From Candidatus Methylomicrobium oryzae (GTDB lineage Bacteria; Pseudomonadota; Gammaproteobacteria; Methylococcales; Methylomonadaceae), in contig NZ_JAERVK010000017.1 in the NCBI RefSeq assembly GCF_016745425.1, positions 46,201 through 110,200 of the forward strand: 64,000 nt of DNA. Direction: 5' to 3'. The notes beneath the pieces were generated by a model. It had not been told where the DNA came from. It worked only from the letters and a program-made list of their open reading frames with translations, and made no database searches. The translations under genes and the position numbers were made by a program. This document shows, in pieces, positions 1 through 8,550 of this stretch; the stretch's first letter is position 1, and every line of letters begins with the position of its first letter.

Positions 1-357
1 GGCGGAAAGCGGGACGGTTTGGGTCACATAAGCATCGCCGCGGTCGCGGTAGGCCACCAGCCCCATTTTAATGTCCGGCGCGGTTTGCGCGGACGCCATC
101 GTGCTCGCGATCGACCAGATTTTTTCTTTCGCTGAGGCAATCAGGCCGCTCATGCTGCCCGTGGTGTCGAGCACGAACACCACTTCGATCGCGGGTTTTT
201 GATTGGCCGAAATTGGCTGCACGATCGGATCGACCGCCGTCGGCGGGGATTCGAGCCCTTTCATGGTTGTGGCGACGGCTTGCCTGACCGCCGGAAAAAA
301 GGTGACCGTCGCCGCGGTCGCGGTAAAAAGTCCGATTGCCAAAAGTTTAGTTTTCAT
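1..357 (-). CDS. von Willebrand factor A domain protein, partial (3' end outside window)
   Basis: The first 119 codons are visible and the gene runs off the left edge. Residues 1-20 form a hydrophobic, signal-anchor-like N-terminus. A VWA domain begins near residue 56, and its MIDAS metal-binding motif DTTGSMS starts at Asp64, so a metal-dependent protein-interaction fold exposed outside the cytoplasm is likely. The ATG at 357 follows a GGAG Shine-Dalgarno. It lies downstream of the PspA-like and membrane-protein genes on the same strand, separated from them by an inverted repeat, and is probably the last gene of that operon. The role is unknown; a scaffold or chaperone in envelope stress is an inference from the neighbours only. 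Confidence 0.75.
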   Translation of the reverse strand, partial: MKTKLLAIGLFTATAATVTFFPAVRQAVATTMKGLESPPTAVDPIVQPISANQKPAIEVVFVLDTTGSMSGLIASAKEKIWSIASTMASAQTAPDIKMGLVAYRDRGDAYVTQTVPLSA

Positions 358-388
358 CGTCGTCTCCTAATTAAAGTGTTTGAAAATT

Positions 389-486
389 CCCTCTCCCTCC
401 GGGAGAAGGTTAGGGTGAGGGAATACAAATAAATTATTTATCTATCGTTGGCCCTCACCCCCGTCCCTTCTCCCGGAGGGAGAGGG
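389..486. repeat. Long inverted repeat with CCCTCTCCC/GGGAGAGGG arms
   Basis: Two roughly 33-35 bp arms (389-421 and 452-486) are imperfect reverse complements around an AT-rich loop. The arms begin CCCTCTCCCTCCGGGAGAAG and end with the complementary GGAGGGAGAGGG. This style of intergenic palindrome is dispersed in many proteobacterial genomes. It could fold as a hairpin between the membrane-protein gene and the VWA gene and attenuate read-through. Confidence 0.75.
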
Positions 487-503
487 GGGGTGAAAGCTTG
501 CTT

Positions 504-1073
504 CTAATCAGCATTTGAAAGTTTGCGCACGGCGGCTTCAGCGGCCCGATATGCGCGGTTAAAGTCGGATTCGCCATCGGTGGGAAACGCCGCATCGGTG
601 GACGCCGGCGGATTTCCGCCCGACAAGGCCCCGAACAAAGCCTGTATCAAAAAGAAACACCAAAAGGCCATGAACAGGCTGCCGGTCCGGTCGAATGCCC
701 AGAAGGCCGACGCGATGCCGAACAGGCATAAACCGAGGTCGGCCAGGGAAAAAAACAGGCGGCTGTGGAAATACAGCGTGCGAATCAGCCAGACGTAAAG
801 CGCGTGCGCGAGCAAAAACAGGAACAGCGGCGGATAGAACAGCCATACCGCCGCCGACAGGAGGCCGCCAGCGAGCAGGACCGTAGCCCGACCGATGCGT
901 TCAGGGCTGCGACCGAGTAAATAAAAGACGTAGGCGAAAGCCAGGCCGCCGATCACGACACGGATCGCGACCGCTTCGGAAAAGACCCAAGCGAAGGCAT
1001 AAAAGCCGCCGGCGCCCGCGATACCGGCGAACAGGGCGACTGCGACCCCTTCCCAAAATGTCGGCTTATTCAT
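504..1073 (-). CDS. Polytopic membrane protein of unknown function, linked to a PspA-like protein
   Basis: The protein has 189 residues with about five hydrophobic stretches: near 10-30, 36-53, 63-80, 83-100 and 108-148. A soluble C-terminal tail is rich in Asp, Ser and Ala. The start at 1073 is chosen because its ATG overlaps the TGA of the upstream PspA-like gene (ATGA, 4 bp), the signature of translational coupling. An in-frame extension upstream has no support. I recognise no family. Coupling to a PspA/IM30-type peripheral membrane protein and a VWA protein suggests a membrane partner in envelope maintenance, which is inference. Confidence 0.7.
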   Translation of the reverse strand: MNKPTFWEGVAVALFAGIAGAGGFYAFAWVFSEAVAIRVVIGGLAFAYVFYLLGRSPERIGRATVLLAGGLLSAAVWLFYPPLFLFLLAHALYVWLIRTLYFHSRLFFSLADLGLCLFGIASAFWAFDRTGSLFMAFWCFFLIQALFGALSGGNPPASTDAAFPTDGESDFNRAYRAAEAAVRKLSNAD

Positions 1074-1600
1074 GACGCGCTCCATTTTTGTTTTTCTTTC
1101 AGGAAAGCGACTTCGACGTCTTCGTCCCGGACGGTGACCTGCGGGTTTTCCCAGGGATACGAGGAAACCGCGCCGTTTTCCAGAAAGACCTCGGCTTTCT
1201 GTTTCATCGCCGCCAGTTGTGCCTGGTGTTCCGCGAACCGCTTCGTCAAACGGCGCGTTTGCTCGTCCAGGACCGCGATCTTTTCGGCCAACAGTTGCTG
1301 CATTTGCAGCGTTTCGAGTTTGCGTTTGACGAAAGCCCGCGCCAGATCGTCCTTGCCGGATTGAAAACAGAATGCGCATTTTTCATCCAGCTCGGCCAGG
1401 GTTTCCGCGAGTTGATCGCGCTTGCCTTCGAGTTGCTGCCGTCTGTGTTCCGATAGGCGGACGTGCCGCTCGTCGGTCAGGACGGATTCCTCCATTTCCC
1501 GGATGCTTTGCTTCAGCAGCGCCGCGGGTTCTTCGATTTTGTCCAAAACCGCATGCATGTCGGCCTGGAACAGTCTTGACAGTCGTGTAATCAGCGCCAT
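1070..1600 (-). CDS. PspA/IM30-like membrane-associated protein (short form)
   Basis: The protein has 176 residues, is almost entirely charged and helical, and is predicted to form coiled coils. It begins with the amphipathic N-terminus MALITRLSRLFQADMHAVLD typical of PspA/IM30 (ESCRT-III-like) proteins. It continues with the family's IEEPAALLKQSIREME stretch, where a ready-to-bind-membrane helix is followed by the helical hairpin. It is shorter than the usual 220 or so residues and lacks the C-terminal helices. The ATG at 1600 is preceded by GGGAGGTG; an upstream in-frame ATG gives a non-homologous 20-residue extension. It is first in a minus-strand operon and divergent from a two-component system that may control it. 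It probably binds stressed inner membrane. Confidence 0.82.
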   Translation of the reverse strand: MALITRLSRLFQADMHAVLDKIEEPAALLKQSIREMEESVLTDERHVRLSEHRRQQLEGKRDQLAETLAELDEKCAFCFQSGKDDLARAFVKRKLETLQMQQLLAEKIAVLDEQTRRLTKRFAEHQAQLAAMKQKAEVFLENGAVSSYPWENPQVTVRDEDVEVAFLKEKQKWSAS

Positions 1601-1694
1601 GAGGCACCTCCCGTGTTTGATGTTCGACGGGCACAGTCTAGGCGCGAAGGGCGGCGGCAAACAGGCACGCTTCGGTAAAACGTTCGGCGCGGAA

Positions 1695-1767
1695 TTTACA
1701 AAAAATTTACAGTTCGCTTGCCGATAGCGCGCACAGGCTTGTTAAACTGTCCGTATTTTTCGGCAAG
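1695..1767. promoter_or_regulatory. Candidate operator between pspA-like gene and response regulator
   Basis: The hexamer TTTACA occurs at 1695-1700 and 1706-1711, giving an exact 11-bp period. Direct hexamer repeats of that period are the usual binding pattern of OmpR-family response regulators such as the one encoded at 1777. A perfect 8-bp inverted repeat CTTGCCGA/TCGGCAAG follows at 1717-1724 and 1760-1767. The site could serve both divergent genes. That the adjacent regulator binds here is inferred. Confidence 0.45.
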
Positions 1768-1776
1768 GCCGCTGCC

Positions 1777-2484
1777 ATGACCCGCAAACCGCACATACTG
1801 ATCATCGAAGACGAAACCGCCATCCGCACCGGCCTGATCGACGTGTTCGTCTACCACGGCTACGACGTCGATTTTTCCGCCCACGGCTCCGAAGGTTTGG
1901 CGAAGGCGCTCAGCGGCAAATTCGACCTGGTCCTGCTCGACGTGATGCTGCCGGGCCTGAACGGTTTCGAGATTTGCAACCGGATTCGGGAACAGAGCCG
2001 CGATCAGGCGATCATCATGCTGACCGCCAAAAGCAACGACGAAGACATTATCGAAGGCTTGTCGCTGGGCGCCGACGATTACGTCGCGAAGCCGTTTTCG
2101 GTCGCGCAACTGGTGCTCCGGGTGCAGGCGGTCTTGCGCCGAAGCGGTCAGGGCTTGGCGCAAGAGGCGTTGATAAGGCTCGGCGACGAATTGACGATCG
2201 ATTGCCGAAACCTGTCCGGCCGGCGCGGGGCGCAAACGCTTTCGTTCACACGGCGCGAAATCGAGATTCTGCAATACCTGCAACGCCATGCCGACCGGCC
2301 GGTTGCGCGCGAAGAACTGTTGCAGAAAGTGTGGGGTTACGCGAATCATCTGGCGATCGAAACCCGCACCGTGGACATTCACATCGCCAAACTGCGCCGT
2401 AAAATCGAAGCCGATCCCGCCGAACCGCGCTTTCTGATCACCGTGCGCGGCGCCGGCTACCGGCTGATCGGGCCGCCGCGATGA
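1777..2484 (+). CDS. OmpR-family response regulator
   Basis: The protein has 235 residues. An N-terminal receiver domain has the acidic pocket at Glu11-Asp12, the phospho-acceptor Asp55 in LLDVMLPG, the conserved Thr of MLTAK and Lys105 in AKPF. A linker leads to a C-terminal winged-helix DNA-binding domain (about 135-233) with the FTRREIEIL and VRGAGYRL signatures. The stop codon overlaps the ATG of the kinase gene (ATGA), so the pair is translationally coupled. The divergent PspA-like operon and the TTTACA direct repeat between them make envelope-stress control the best guess for its targets. Confidence 0.93.
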   Translation: MTRKPHILIIEDETAIRTGLIDVFVYHGYDVDFSAHGSEGLAKALSGKFDLVLLDVMLPGLNGFEICNRIREQSRDQAIIMLTAKSNDEDIIEGLSLGADDYVAKPFSVAQLVLRVQAVLRRSGQGLAQEALIRLGDELTIDCRNLSGRRGAQTLSFTRREIEILQYLQRHADRPVAREELLQKVWGYANHLAIETRTVDIHIAKLRRKIEADPAEPRFLITVRGAGYRLIGPPR

Positions 2485-4643
2485 AGCGGAACCGCCTGAA
2501 AAGGCTGGACAAAAAAAGGCTCCGCCGCTGGCTGCTGGTTTTTTTCCTGAGCCTTGCGATCCCGACCGCGGTGCTCGTCCAGCAATCCTACAGCCGCTTG
2601 AAATGGGAGGCTTTTCACCAGCATCGGCTGATGGCCGAAGAATTGACCCGCCGGATCGACAACCAACTGCTGCGGCTGATCGACGGCGAAGCGGAAAGGT
2701 CGTTCACCGACTATGCCTTTTTGAACGTGGCCGGGGCGCCGTCGGCCAATTTTTTACAGCGCTCGCCGCTTTCCCGATACCCGGTGCAGGCGGAAATCCC
2801 GGGCTTGATCGGTTATTTCCAGGTGGATGCGGCCGGCCGCTTATCGACGCCTTTGTTGCCCGAGGATATCGACAAAGCGGGGCGCTACGGACTGGCCGAG
2901 CGGGAATTGTCCGAACGGGCTGCTCTCCAGAACCGGATTCGGCAGATATTGCGCGAGAACCGGCTGGTCAAAAACCATACGGCGGCTTCCGGAAAAAAAA
3001 ACCAGGGGTTTCGCGATCGTTTCGCCGCGCGGCAAGACAAGGCAATGCGTGAAAATGAACAAGACGCCGATTTCCTTGAGCGATCCGTTGCCGCGAGCAA
3101 GCGCCAACAGCCTGCCGCAGCCGCCCCGCCCCCCATCGGCGCAGGCCAGGCGGTCTTTGACGAGCTTAAAAAAATGGCGCCGGCCAAAAGCAAGCAGGAA
3201 AACTCCCTGGGCCGTCTGGAAGACATCAAACTCAAGCAAACCTTTCAGAAAGAAGCCGTGCCGATACGGCCCGAAGAGAGCGTCCGCAAGGCGCTGAAAG
3301 CGGCGCCCAAAAAGGCGCGCACCGAGCAGAACGTCCTGCCCGAGCCGGTGCAGAGCGCCGAAGGACCTGCCGTCGCCGCGTCGGAAGCATCCGGTCGCCC
3401 AGCAGCGGCTCCGGCCGCGCAAGCAGAGGCAAAAACTTTGCGCATCCGCACCTTCGAAAGCGCCGTCGATCCTTTCGAATTCAGCCAGCTGGATAGCGGC
3501 CAGTTCGTGCTGTTCCGCAAAGTCTGGCTGAACGGCCGGCGCTACATCCAGGGCCTGCTGATCGAAAAAGACGCCTTCCTGCAAGGAACGATCAACGCGG
3601 CGTTCCAGGAAACCGCGCTGTCGCGGATGAGCGATCTGCTGGCCGTTTTTCAAGGCAACGTGCTTTCCGCTTTTGCCGGCCGCGCGCCGCGCGGTTACCT
3701 GTCGAGCGCCGACGAGCTGCAGGGCGAGCTGCTTTACCAAGACCGCTTGCCAGACCCGTTCGGCGACTTGCAGCTCGTGTTCAGCATCACGCAGCTTCCG
3801 GTCGGGCCGGGAGGCTGGGTGATCATCTGGTTGAGCGCGGTGCTGAGCGCCGTCTTCTTGGCCGGTTTTTATGGGATGTACCGGCTCGGCGTCGGCCAAA
3901 TCGATCTGGTTAACCGGCAGCAGGATTTCGTTTCGGCGGTCAGCCACGAATTGAAAACGCCGCTGACTTCGATCCGGATGTACGGCGAAATGCTGCAGGC
4001 CGGCTGGGTGGACGACGGCAAGAAAAAGGCCTATTACGACTTCATCCTGGACGAGAGCGAGCGGCTGACCCGCCTGATCAACAACGTGCTGCAACTGGCT
4101 AAAATGACCCGCAACGAAAACAAGCCGGCGTTGCAAAGCCTGACGGTGGCCGAATTGATCGACGGCATTCACTCGAAAATCTCGACCCAAATCGAACGGA
4201 GCGGCTTTCGTTTGACGCTGTCGGTCGATCAGGACGCGGCAGAGGCCAAAGTGAAGGTGAATCCCGATTGGTTCGTCCAAATCATGATCAACCTGGTCGA
4301 CAATGCGATCAAATTTTCCGCGAAGGCGGACATTAAAGCAGTCGATTTATCTTGTCAGCGCTTGAGCGGCGGGCGCATCCGTTTCACCGTGCGCGATTAC
4401 GGCCCCGGCATTGCCAAAGACCAACTGAAAAAAATATTCCGGCTCTTCTACCGCGCCGAAAACGAACTGACCCGCGAAACGGTCGGAACCGGGATCGGGC
4501 TTGCGTTGGCGCATCAAATGGCAGTCGCCATGAACGGGCGAATCGACGTCACCCATCGCGATCCGGGGGCGGAATTTAGGATCGATTTTCCGGTTGATAA
4601 AACTTCCGAGAACGGCAGAGAGATACGCCGATGCCGCCGTTAA
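2481..4643 (+). CDS. Sensor histidine kinase with very large periplasmic region
   Basis: The protein has 720 residues. TM1 lies near residues 17-34 and TM2 near 443-466. They enclose a roughly 400-residue extracytoplasmic region whose middle (about 150-320) is low-complexity and rich in Ala, Pro, Lys, Gln and Glu. After TM2 comes a HisKA domain with the phospho-acceptor His489 in VSHELKTPL. The HATPase domain has an N-box (NLVDNAIKF), a G1 box (DYGPGIA), an F-box (IFRLFYR) and a G2 box (GTGIGLAL). The A/P/K-rich segment is unusual for a sensor and may be a flexible tether through peptidoglycan. It forms a cognate pair with the overlapping response regulator. Confidence 0.9.
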   Translation: MKRNRLKRLDKKRLRRWLLVFFLSLAIPTAVLVQQSYSRLKWEAFHQHRLMAEELTRRIDNQLLRLIDGEAERSFTDYAFLNVAGAPSANFLQRSPLSRYPVQAEIPGLIGYFQVDAAGRLSTPLLPEDIDKAGRYGLAERELSERAALQNRIRQILRENRLVKNHTAASGKKNQGFRDRFAARQDKAMRENEQDADFLERSVAASKRQQPAAAAPPPIGAGQAVFDELKKMAPAKSKQENSLGRLEDIKLKQTFQKEAVPIRPEESVRKALKAAPKKARTEQNVLPEPVQSAEGPAVAASEASGRPAAAPAAQAEAKTLRIRTFESAVDPFEFSQLDSGQFVLFRKVWLNGRRYIQGLLIEKDAFLQGTINAAFQETALSRMSDLLAVFQGNVLSAFAGRAPRGYLSSADELQGELLYQDRLPDPFGDLQLVFSITQLPVGPGGWVIIWLSAVLSAVFLAGFYGMYRLGVGQIDLVNRQQDFVSAVSHELKTPLTSIRMYGEMLQAGWVDDGKKKAYYDFILDESERLTRLINNVLQLAKMTRNENKPALQSLTVAELIDGIHSKISTQIERSGFRLTLSVDQDAAEAKVKVNPDWFVQIMINLVDNAIKFSAKADIKAVDLSCQRLSGGRIRFTVRDYGPGIAKDQLKKIFRLFYRAENELTRETVGTGIGLALAHQMAVAMNGRIDVTHRDPGAEFRIDFPVDKTSENGREIRRCRR

Positions 4644-4660
4644 GGGCTTCGTCAAACACA

Positions 4661-4978
4661 CCTCCCCCTTTGAAAAAGGGGGATCGAGGGGGGATTTATT
4701 TAATAAATCTCCCCCGGCCCCTCGGCAATATAGCTCCTGCATTGCCTACCTCCTGCCTCCCTGCAGTCGTCGGCAATTGCTCCTGCATTGCCCTCGATCG
4801 CGTGTTCCCGACGCGATCTACCTCCCCCATCCGTGGGGTCGTCGATCGCGTGTTCCCGACGCGATCTACCTCGCCCTTCCTTGGGCTCGTACCTCCTGCA
4901 TGAACGCCAGGGATGGCGTGAATGCAGAGATTGCAGGAGCAAATCTCTGCCCGTGCAGTCATCTTTTTCAAAGAGGGG
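4661..4978. repeat. Composite intergenic repeat element made of several hairpins
   Basis: The left end (4661-4735) carries CCCCCTTTGAAAAAGGGGG, and a reverse-complement remnant CTTTTTCAAAGAGGGG lies at 4963-4978, so the element is bracketed by inverted ends. Inside are two 31-bp direct repeats (4794-4824 and 4842-4872), each containing the stem GATCGCGT/ACGCGATC. A hairpin GCAT...CGCCA/TGGCG...ATGC follows near 4898-4925, and another, GCAGAGATT/AATCTCTGC, lies at 4924-4950. No coding potential is credible. The best reading is a REP/MITE-like mosaic. Confidence 0.7.
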
Positions 4979-5243
4979 AATGAACAATCCATTTTTCATA
5001 ACAATCAACTTCGGAACGTTATTTCCTACCAGATCTAAGTCGTGAGTACGTACAAGTCGAGTTAAAAAATGCATGCCGATCTTTCCCTGCGGAAACGGAA
5101 AAAACAAATCCGGCAGTCGTTGACTTTGAGTCCGCACGAAGTAAAATGGTGGATTTATTTATTTGCGGCCGAAGCCAACCGGATGCGATTGATCATTCGG
5201 CCGGATCATTTTATTAGAAGCACATACAGGCAGGTAGTCAATA
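4979..5243. other. Non-coding leader region upstream of mcl
   Basis: The roughly 260 bp between the repeat mosaic and mcl contain no supported gene. A 74-codon open frame at 5069-5293 runs into mcl and resembles no protein I know. The stretch presumably carries the mcl-mtkAB promoter, but I could not identify a convincing -35/-10 pair. Confidence 0.4.
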
Positions 5244-6194
5244 ATGAGTCACACTTTATATACGGCGTCGGTGCAACGCATCCAACGTTGTGAATTGGCA
5301 GTTCCCGGTTCCAATCCCGGCATGTTCGAAAAAGCCTTGAAAAGCGGTGTGGACTATATTTTTCTCGACCTCGAAGATGCGGTTGCGCCGGACGACAAGC
5401 TGCAGGCACGCAAGAATGTGATCGAGGCGATCAACGACCTGGATTGGAAAGGCCATGGCATCACCTTGTCCGTGCGGATCAACGGGCTGGATACGCAGTA
5501 TATGGTGCGCGATGTGGTCGATCTGGTCGAGCAGGCCGGTGCCAAAATCGATACAATCCTGATTCCGAAAGTCGGTGTTTACGGCGATGTCTACATGGTC
5601 GAGGCGATGCTGAACCAGCTGGAAATGCAGCAGGGCCTGAAAAACAAGATCGGTATTGAAGCATTGATCGAAACCGCGCTCGGCATGGCCAATGTCGAAG
5701 ACATTGCCAGACAGGGTGCTTTGGGCCGTCTTGAAGCGCTGCATTTCGGCGTCGCCGATTATGCGGCCAGCAATCGGGCGCGCACCGTCAACATCGGCGG
5801 GCTGAATCCCGACTATCCGGGCGACCAGTGGCATGCGGCGATCAGCCGGATGACCGTGGCCTGCCGCGCTTACGGCCTGCGTCCGATCGACGGGCCGTTC
5901 GGCGACCTGAAAGATCCGGAAGGCTACAAGCAGGCCGCACGGCGTGCAGCCGCACTCGGCTGCGAAGGCAAATGGGCGATCCATCCGTCGCAAATCGAAC
6001 TGGCCAATGACGTTTTCACCCCGCCAGCGGCCGAAGTCGAAAAGGCCAAACGCATTCTGGCGGCCCTGCAGGAAGCGGCGGCGCAAGGCAAAGGCGCGGC
6101 TTCGCTGGATGGGCGTTTGATCGATGCGGCTTCCGAAAGAATGGCGAACAATGTCGTAAGAGCGGCCGAAGCGATCGCCGCGAAAACCAAATAA
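5244..6194 (+). CDS. mcl: Malyl-CoA lyase (HpcH/HpaI/CitE family)
   Basis: The protein has 316 residues, close to the roughly 320 of serine-cycle malyl-CoA lyases, which split L-malyl-CoA into glyoxylate and acetyl-CoA in the cytoplasm. CitE-superfamily features are visible: an N-terminal RCELAVPGSNPGMFEKAL, the metal-binding region FLDLEDAVAPDDK, an arginine in VRINGLDT, the catalytic Glu of GIEALIET, and GKWAIHPSQIELAN near the C-terminus. Placement directly before malate thiokinase genes distinguishes it from citrate lyase or other CitE paralogs. It is the first gene of a three-gene operon (26 bp to the next gene). A second, divergent CitE-like protein is encoded at 60679. Confidence 0.93.
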   Translation: MSHTLYTASVQRIQRCELAVPGSNPGMFEKALKSGVDYIFLDLEDAVAPDDKLQARKNVIEAINDLDWKGHGITLSVRINGLDTQYMVRDVVDLVEQAGAKIDTILIPKVGVYGDVYMVEAMLNQLEMQQGLKNKIGIEALIETALGMANVEDIARQGALGRLEALHFGVADYAASNRARTVNIGGLNPDYPGDQWHAAISRMTVACRAYGLRPIDGPFGDLKDPEGYKQAARRAAALGCEGKWAIHPSQIELANDVFTPPAAEVEKAKRILAALQEAAAQGKGAASLDGRLIDAASERMANNVVRAAEAIAAKTK

Positions 6195-6220
6195 ATTACT
6201 GAAAGCAAGAGGCAAGAGTC

Positions 6221-7420
6221 GTGGATATTCATGAGTATCAGGCGAAAGACATATTACAGGGCTACGGCGTAAAGATCGCCGAGGGCGGCCTGGCGTACAG
6301 CCCGGAAGACGCGGTGCAGCGCGCCCGTGAAATCGGCGGGCATCTGTGGGTGGTCAAGGCCCAGATCCATTCCGGCGCGCGCGGCAAGGCCGGCGGCATC
6401 AAGATCTGCAAAACCCATGATGAAGTTGCGGCCGCGGCGGAAGAACTGCTGGGTAAAAGACTGCGCACTCACCAGACCGGGCCGGCCGGCAAAGTATGCA
6501 ATCGCCTTTATATCGAAGCAGGCACCGAGATTGCAAAAGAACTGTATTTCTGCCTGCTCGTCGACCGCAGTGCCGAACGGATCGTGATGATCGGATCGGC
6601 CGAAGGCGGGATGGAAATCGAGGAATTGGCGAAAACCCGTCCGGAAGCGATCACCAAGATTTATATCGAACCGGCGGTCGGCCTTCTGGATTATCAGGCG
6701 CGCGAGATGGCCTTCGCTCTCGGCCTGGATGCCGAAATCATGAGCCATGCGGTCAAGACGATCCGGGGGTGCTACAAAGCCTTGCGGGCTCTCGACTGCA
6801 GCATGCTCGAAATCAACCCGCTGGTCGTTACCCGCAGCAACGAGCTGATCGCGCTGGACGCGAAGATGGGATTCGACGATAACGCCTTATTCCGTCAGCC
6901 GAAAATTTCCGAACTGCGCGATAAGACTCAGGAAGATCCGCGCGAAATGGCCGCCGCGGACCGCGGTCTCAGCTATGTCGGCCTCGACGGCGATATCGGC
7001 TGCATGATCAACGGCGCCGGCCTGGCGATGGCGACGATGGACATGATCAAACTGGCCGGTGGCGAACCCGCAAACTTTCTCGACGTGGGCGGTGGCGCCT
7101 CGGCCGAGCGTACCGAAAAAGCGTTTCGTCTGGTGCTGGCCGACAAGAACGTGAAGGCGATGCTGGTCAATATCTTCGCCGGTATCAATCGCTGCGACTG
7201 GATCGCCGAAGGCGTCGTCCATGCGGTCAAGAAAATCGACATGCAGGTGCCGCTGATCGTGCGGTTGTCCGGCACCAATGTCGAAGAGGGGCAGCGCATT
7301 ATTCGAGAGAGCGGCCTGCCGATCATTACCGCCGATACTTTGGCCGAAGCGGCAGAAAAGGCGGTGCAGGCGCGTAATCAGGCGGTCGCGAAAGCCGCGG
7401 TCGCGACAGAAGGTTGTTAA
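6221..7420 (+). CDS. mtkA: Malate-CoA ligase (malate thiokinase) beta subunit
   Basis: The protein has 399 residues and is SucC-like. Its N-terminal ATP-grasp domain starts [17 protein letters not shown] and includes [15 protein letters not shown]. The C-terminal CoA-ligase domain contains [19 protein letters not shown] and [10 protein letters not shown]. With the next gene it forms the ATP-dependent malate to malyl-CoA ligase of the serine cycle. The start is GTG at 6221, after a purine-rich AAGAGGCAAGAG. Distinguishing malate thiokinase from succinyl-CoA synthetase rests on the mcl neighbour. Confidence 0.92.
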   Translation: MDIHEYQAKDILQGYGVKIAEGGLAYSPEDAVQRAREIGGHLWVVKAQIHSGARGKAGGIKICKTHDEVAAAAEELLGKRLRTHQTGPAGKVCNRLYIEAGTEIAKELYFCLLVDRSAERIVMIGSAEGGMEIEELAKTRPEAITKIYIEPAVGLLDYQAREMAFALGLDAEIMSHAVKTIRGCYKALRALDCSMLEINPLVVTRSNELIALDAKMGFDDNALFRQPKISELRDKTQEDPREMAAADRGLSYVGLDGDIGCMINGAGLAMATMDMIKLAGGEPANFLDVGGGASAERTEKAFRLVLADKNVKAMLVNIFAGINRCDWIAEGVVHAVKKIDMQVPLIVRLSGTNVEEGQRIIRESGLPIITADTLAEAAEKAVQARNQAVAKAAVATEGC

Positions 7421-7429
7421 GGAATCAAG

Positions 7430-8317
7430 ATGGCAATTTTTATCGACGAAAACACACGGATTATCGTTCAAGGCTTCACCGGCAAGATCGGTTCGTTTCA
7501 TGCCGAGGACATGATCAAATACGGCTCCAATGTTGTCGGCGGCGTCACCCCGGGCAAGGGCGGTCAAACCCATCTGGGCCGGCCGGTGTTCAATACGGTC
7601 AAAGAAGCCGTGCTGAAAGCCGGCGCGGAAGCCAGCATCGTGTTCGTGCCGCCCGCGTTTGCGGCCGATTCGATCATGGAAGCGGCCGACGCGGGGATCA
7701 AATATTGCGTCTCGATTACCGACGGCATACCGACCCAGGACATGATGAAGGTCAAAAACTTTCTGCGCCGTTTTCCGAAAGAAAAGCGCATGGTTTTGAC
7801 CGGTCCCAACTGCGCCGGCACGATCAGTCCCGGCCGCTCGATGCTCGGCATCATGCCGGGCCATATCTATATGCAGGGCAATGTCGGCATCGTGGGCCGT
7901 TCGGGCACCTTGGGCTACGAAGCGGCCGACCAGATGAAGCGCCTCGGTATCGGTGTCTCGACTTCGGTCGGCATCGGCGGCGATCCGATCAACGGTTCTT
8001 CCCACCGTGACATCCTCGAAAAGTTCGAGCAGGACCCCGAAACCAAAGTCGTACTGATGATCGGCGAGATCGGCGGTCCTCAGGAAGTGGAAGCGGGACT
8101 GTTTGCGAAGGAGCACATGACCAAGCCGGTCGTCGCTTATATTGCGGGTCTTACCGCTCCCGAAGGACGCCGGATGGGGCATGCCGGCGCGATCATTTCC
8201 TCGGCCGGCGAAGGCGCGGCCGAAAAAGTCGCGATCCTGAAGGAGCTCGGCGTCACGATCTGCCCGACCCCGGCGGCGATGGGCGCGACCGTGGCCGAAG
8301 TATTGGCGAAGCTATAG
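7430..8317 (+). CDS. mtkB: Malate-CoA ligase (malate thiokinase) alpha subunit
   Basis: The protein has 295 residues and is SucD-like. It has an N-terminal CoA-binding Rossmann domain (IIVQGFTGKIGSFHAEDM). A second domain carries the phospho-histidine His251 in RRMGHAGAI, flanked by a ligase-CoA motif (GPNCAGTISPG). It starts 9 bp after mtkA and pairs with it as the catalytic subunit that passes phosphate from ATP to the acyl group. With mcl this gives the malate-cleaving end of the serine cycle. The other serine-cycle genes (glyA, sga, hpr, ppc) are not in the window. Confidence 0.92.
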   Translation: MAIFIDENTRIIVQGFTGKIGSFHAEDMIKYGSNVVGGVTPGKGGQTHLGRPVFNTVKEAVLKAGAEASIVFVPPAFAADSIMEAADAGIKYCVSITDGIPTQDMMKVKNFLRRFPKEKRMVLTGPNCAGTISPGRSMLGIMPGHIYMQGNVGIVGRSGTLGYEAADQMKRLGIGVSTSVGIGGDPINGSSHRDILEKFEQDPETKVVLMIGEIGGPQEVEAGLFAKEHMTKPVVAYIAGLTAPEGRRMGHAGAIISSAGEGAAEKVAILKELGVTICPTPAAMGATVAEVLAKL

Positions 8318-8550
8318 GTTCACGGTCTATGGCAATCGGGCGGGCTGTTGCTGGGTCGGCCTAAACTTTGAGGATGAGAGCTTTTTTTCGGTTGGATATC
8401 TTTTGATCAGGCAAGCGGAGGGAATAGGCTTAATCCTTAAAGATTCTAGTAAAGCCGTTAGGTATTTGATATTTTATTGCCTGCTATAACCCTGTAAAGG
8501 GGTAGCGCTGATAACATAACAATACGAATATAACCTCTAGGACAGTCTAT

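Noticed and set aside
2841..4280. 479-codon open frame antisense to the histidine kinase
   Set aside because: It is a shadow frame in GC-rich coding DNA with no ribosome site and Gln/Arg/His-heavy composition. The plus-strand kinase has complete catalytic motifs.
4794..4872. Two 31-bp direct repeats considered as a CRISPR fragment
   Set aside because: Only two units, a 17-bp spacer with related sequence, no cas genes, and surrounding REP-type hairpins point to an intergenic repeat instead.
5069..5293. 74-codon frame running into the mcl start
   Set aside because: It overlaps a conserved gene by 50 bp, and neither its composition nor its start is convincing.
6887..8182. 431-codon frame antisense to mtkA-mtkB
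   Set aside because: The opposite strand encodes well-conserved CoA ligase subunits. The antisense composition is His/Asp/Arg-rich and resembles no protein.
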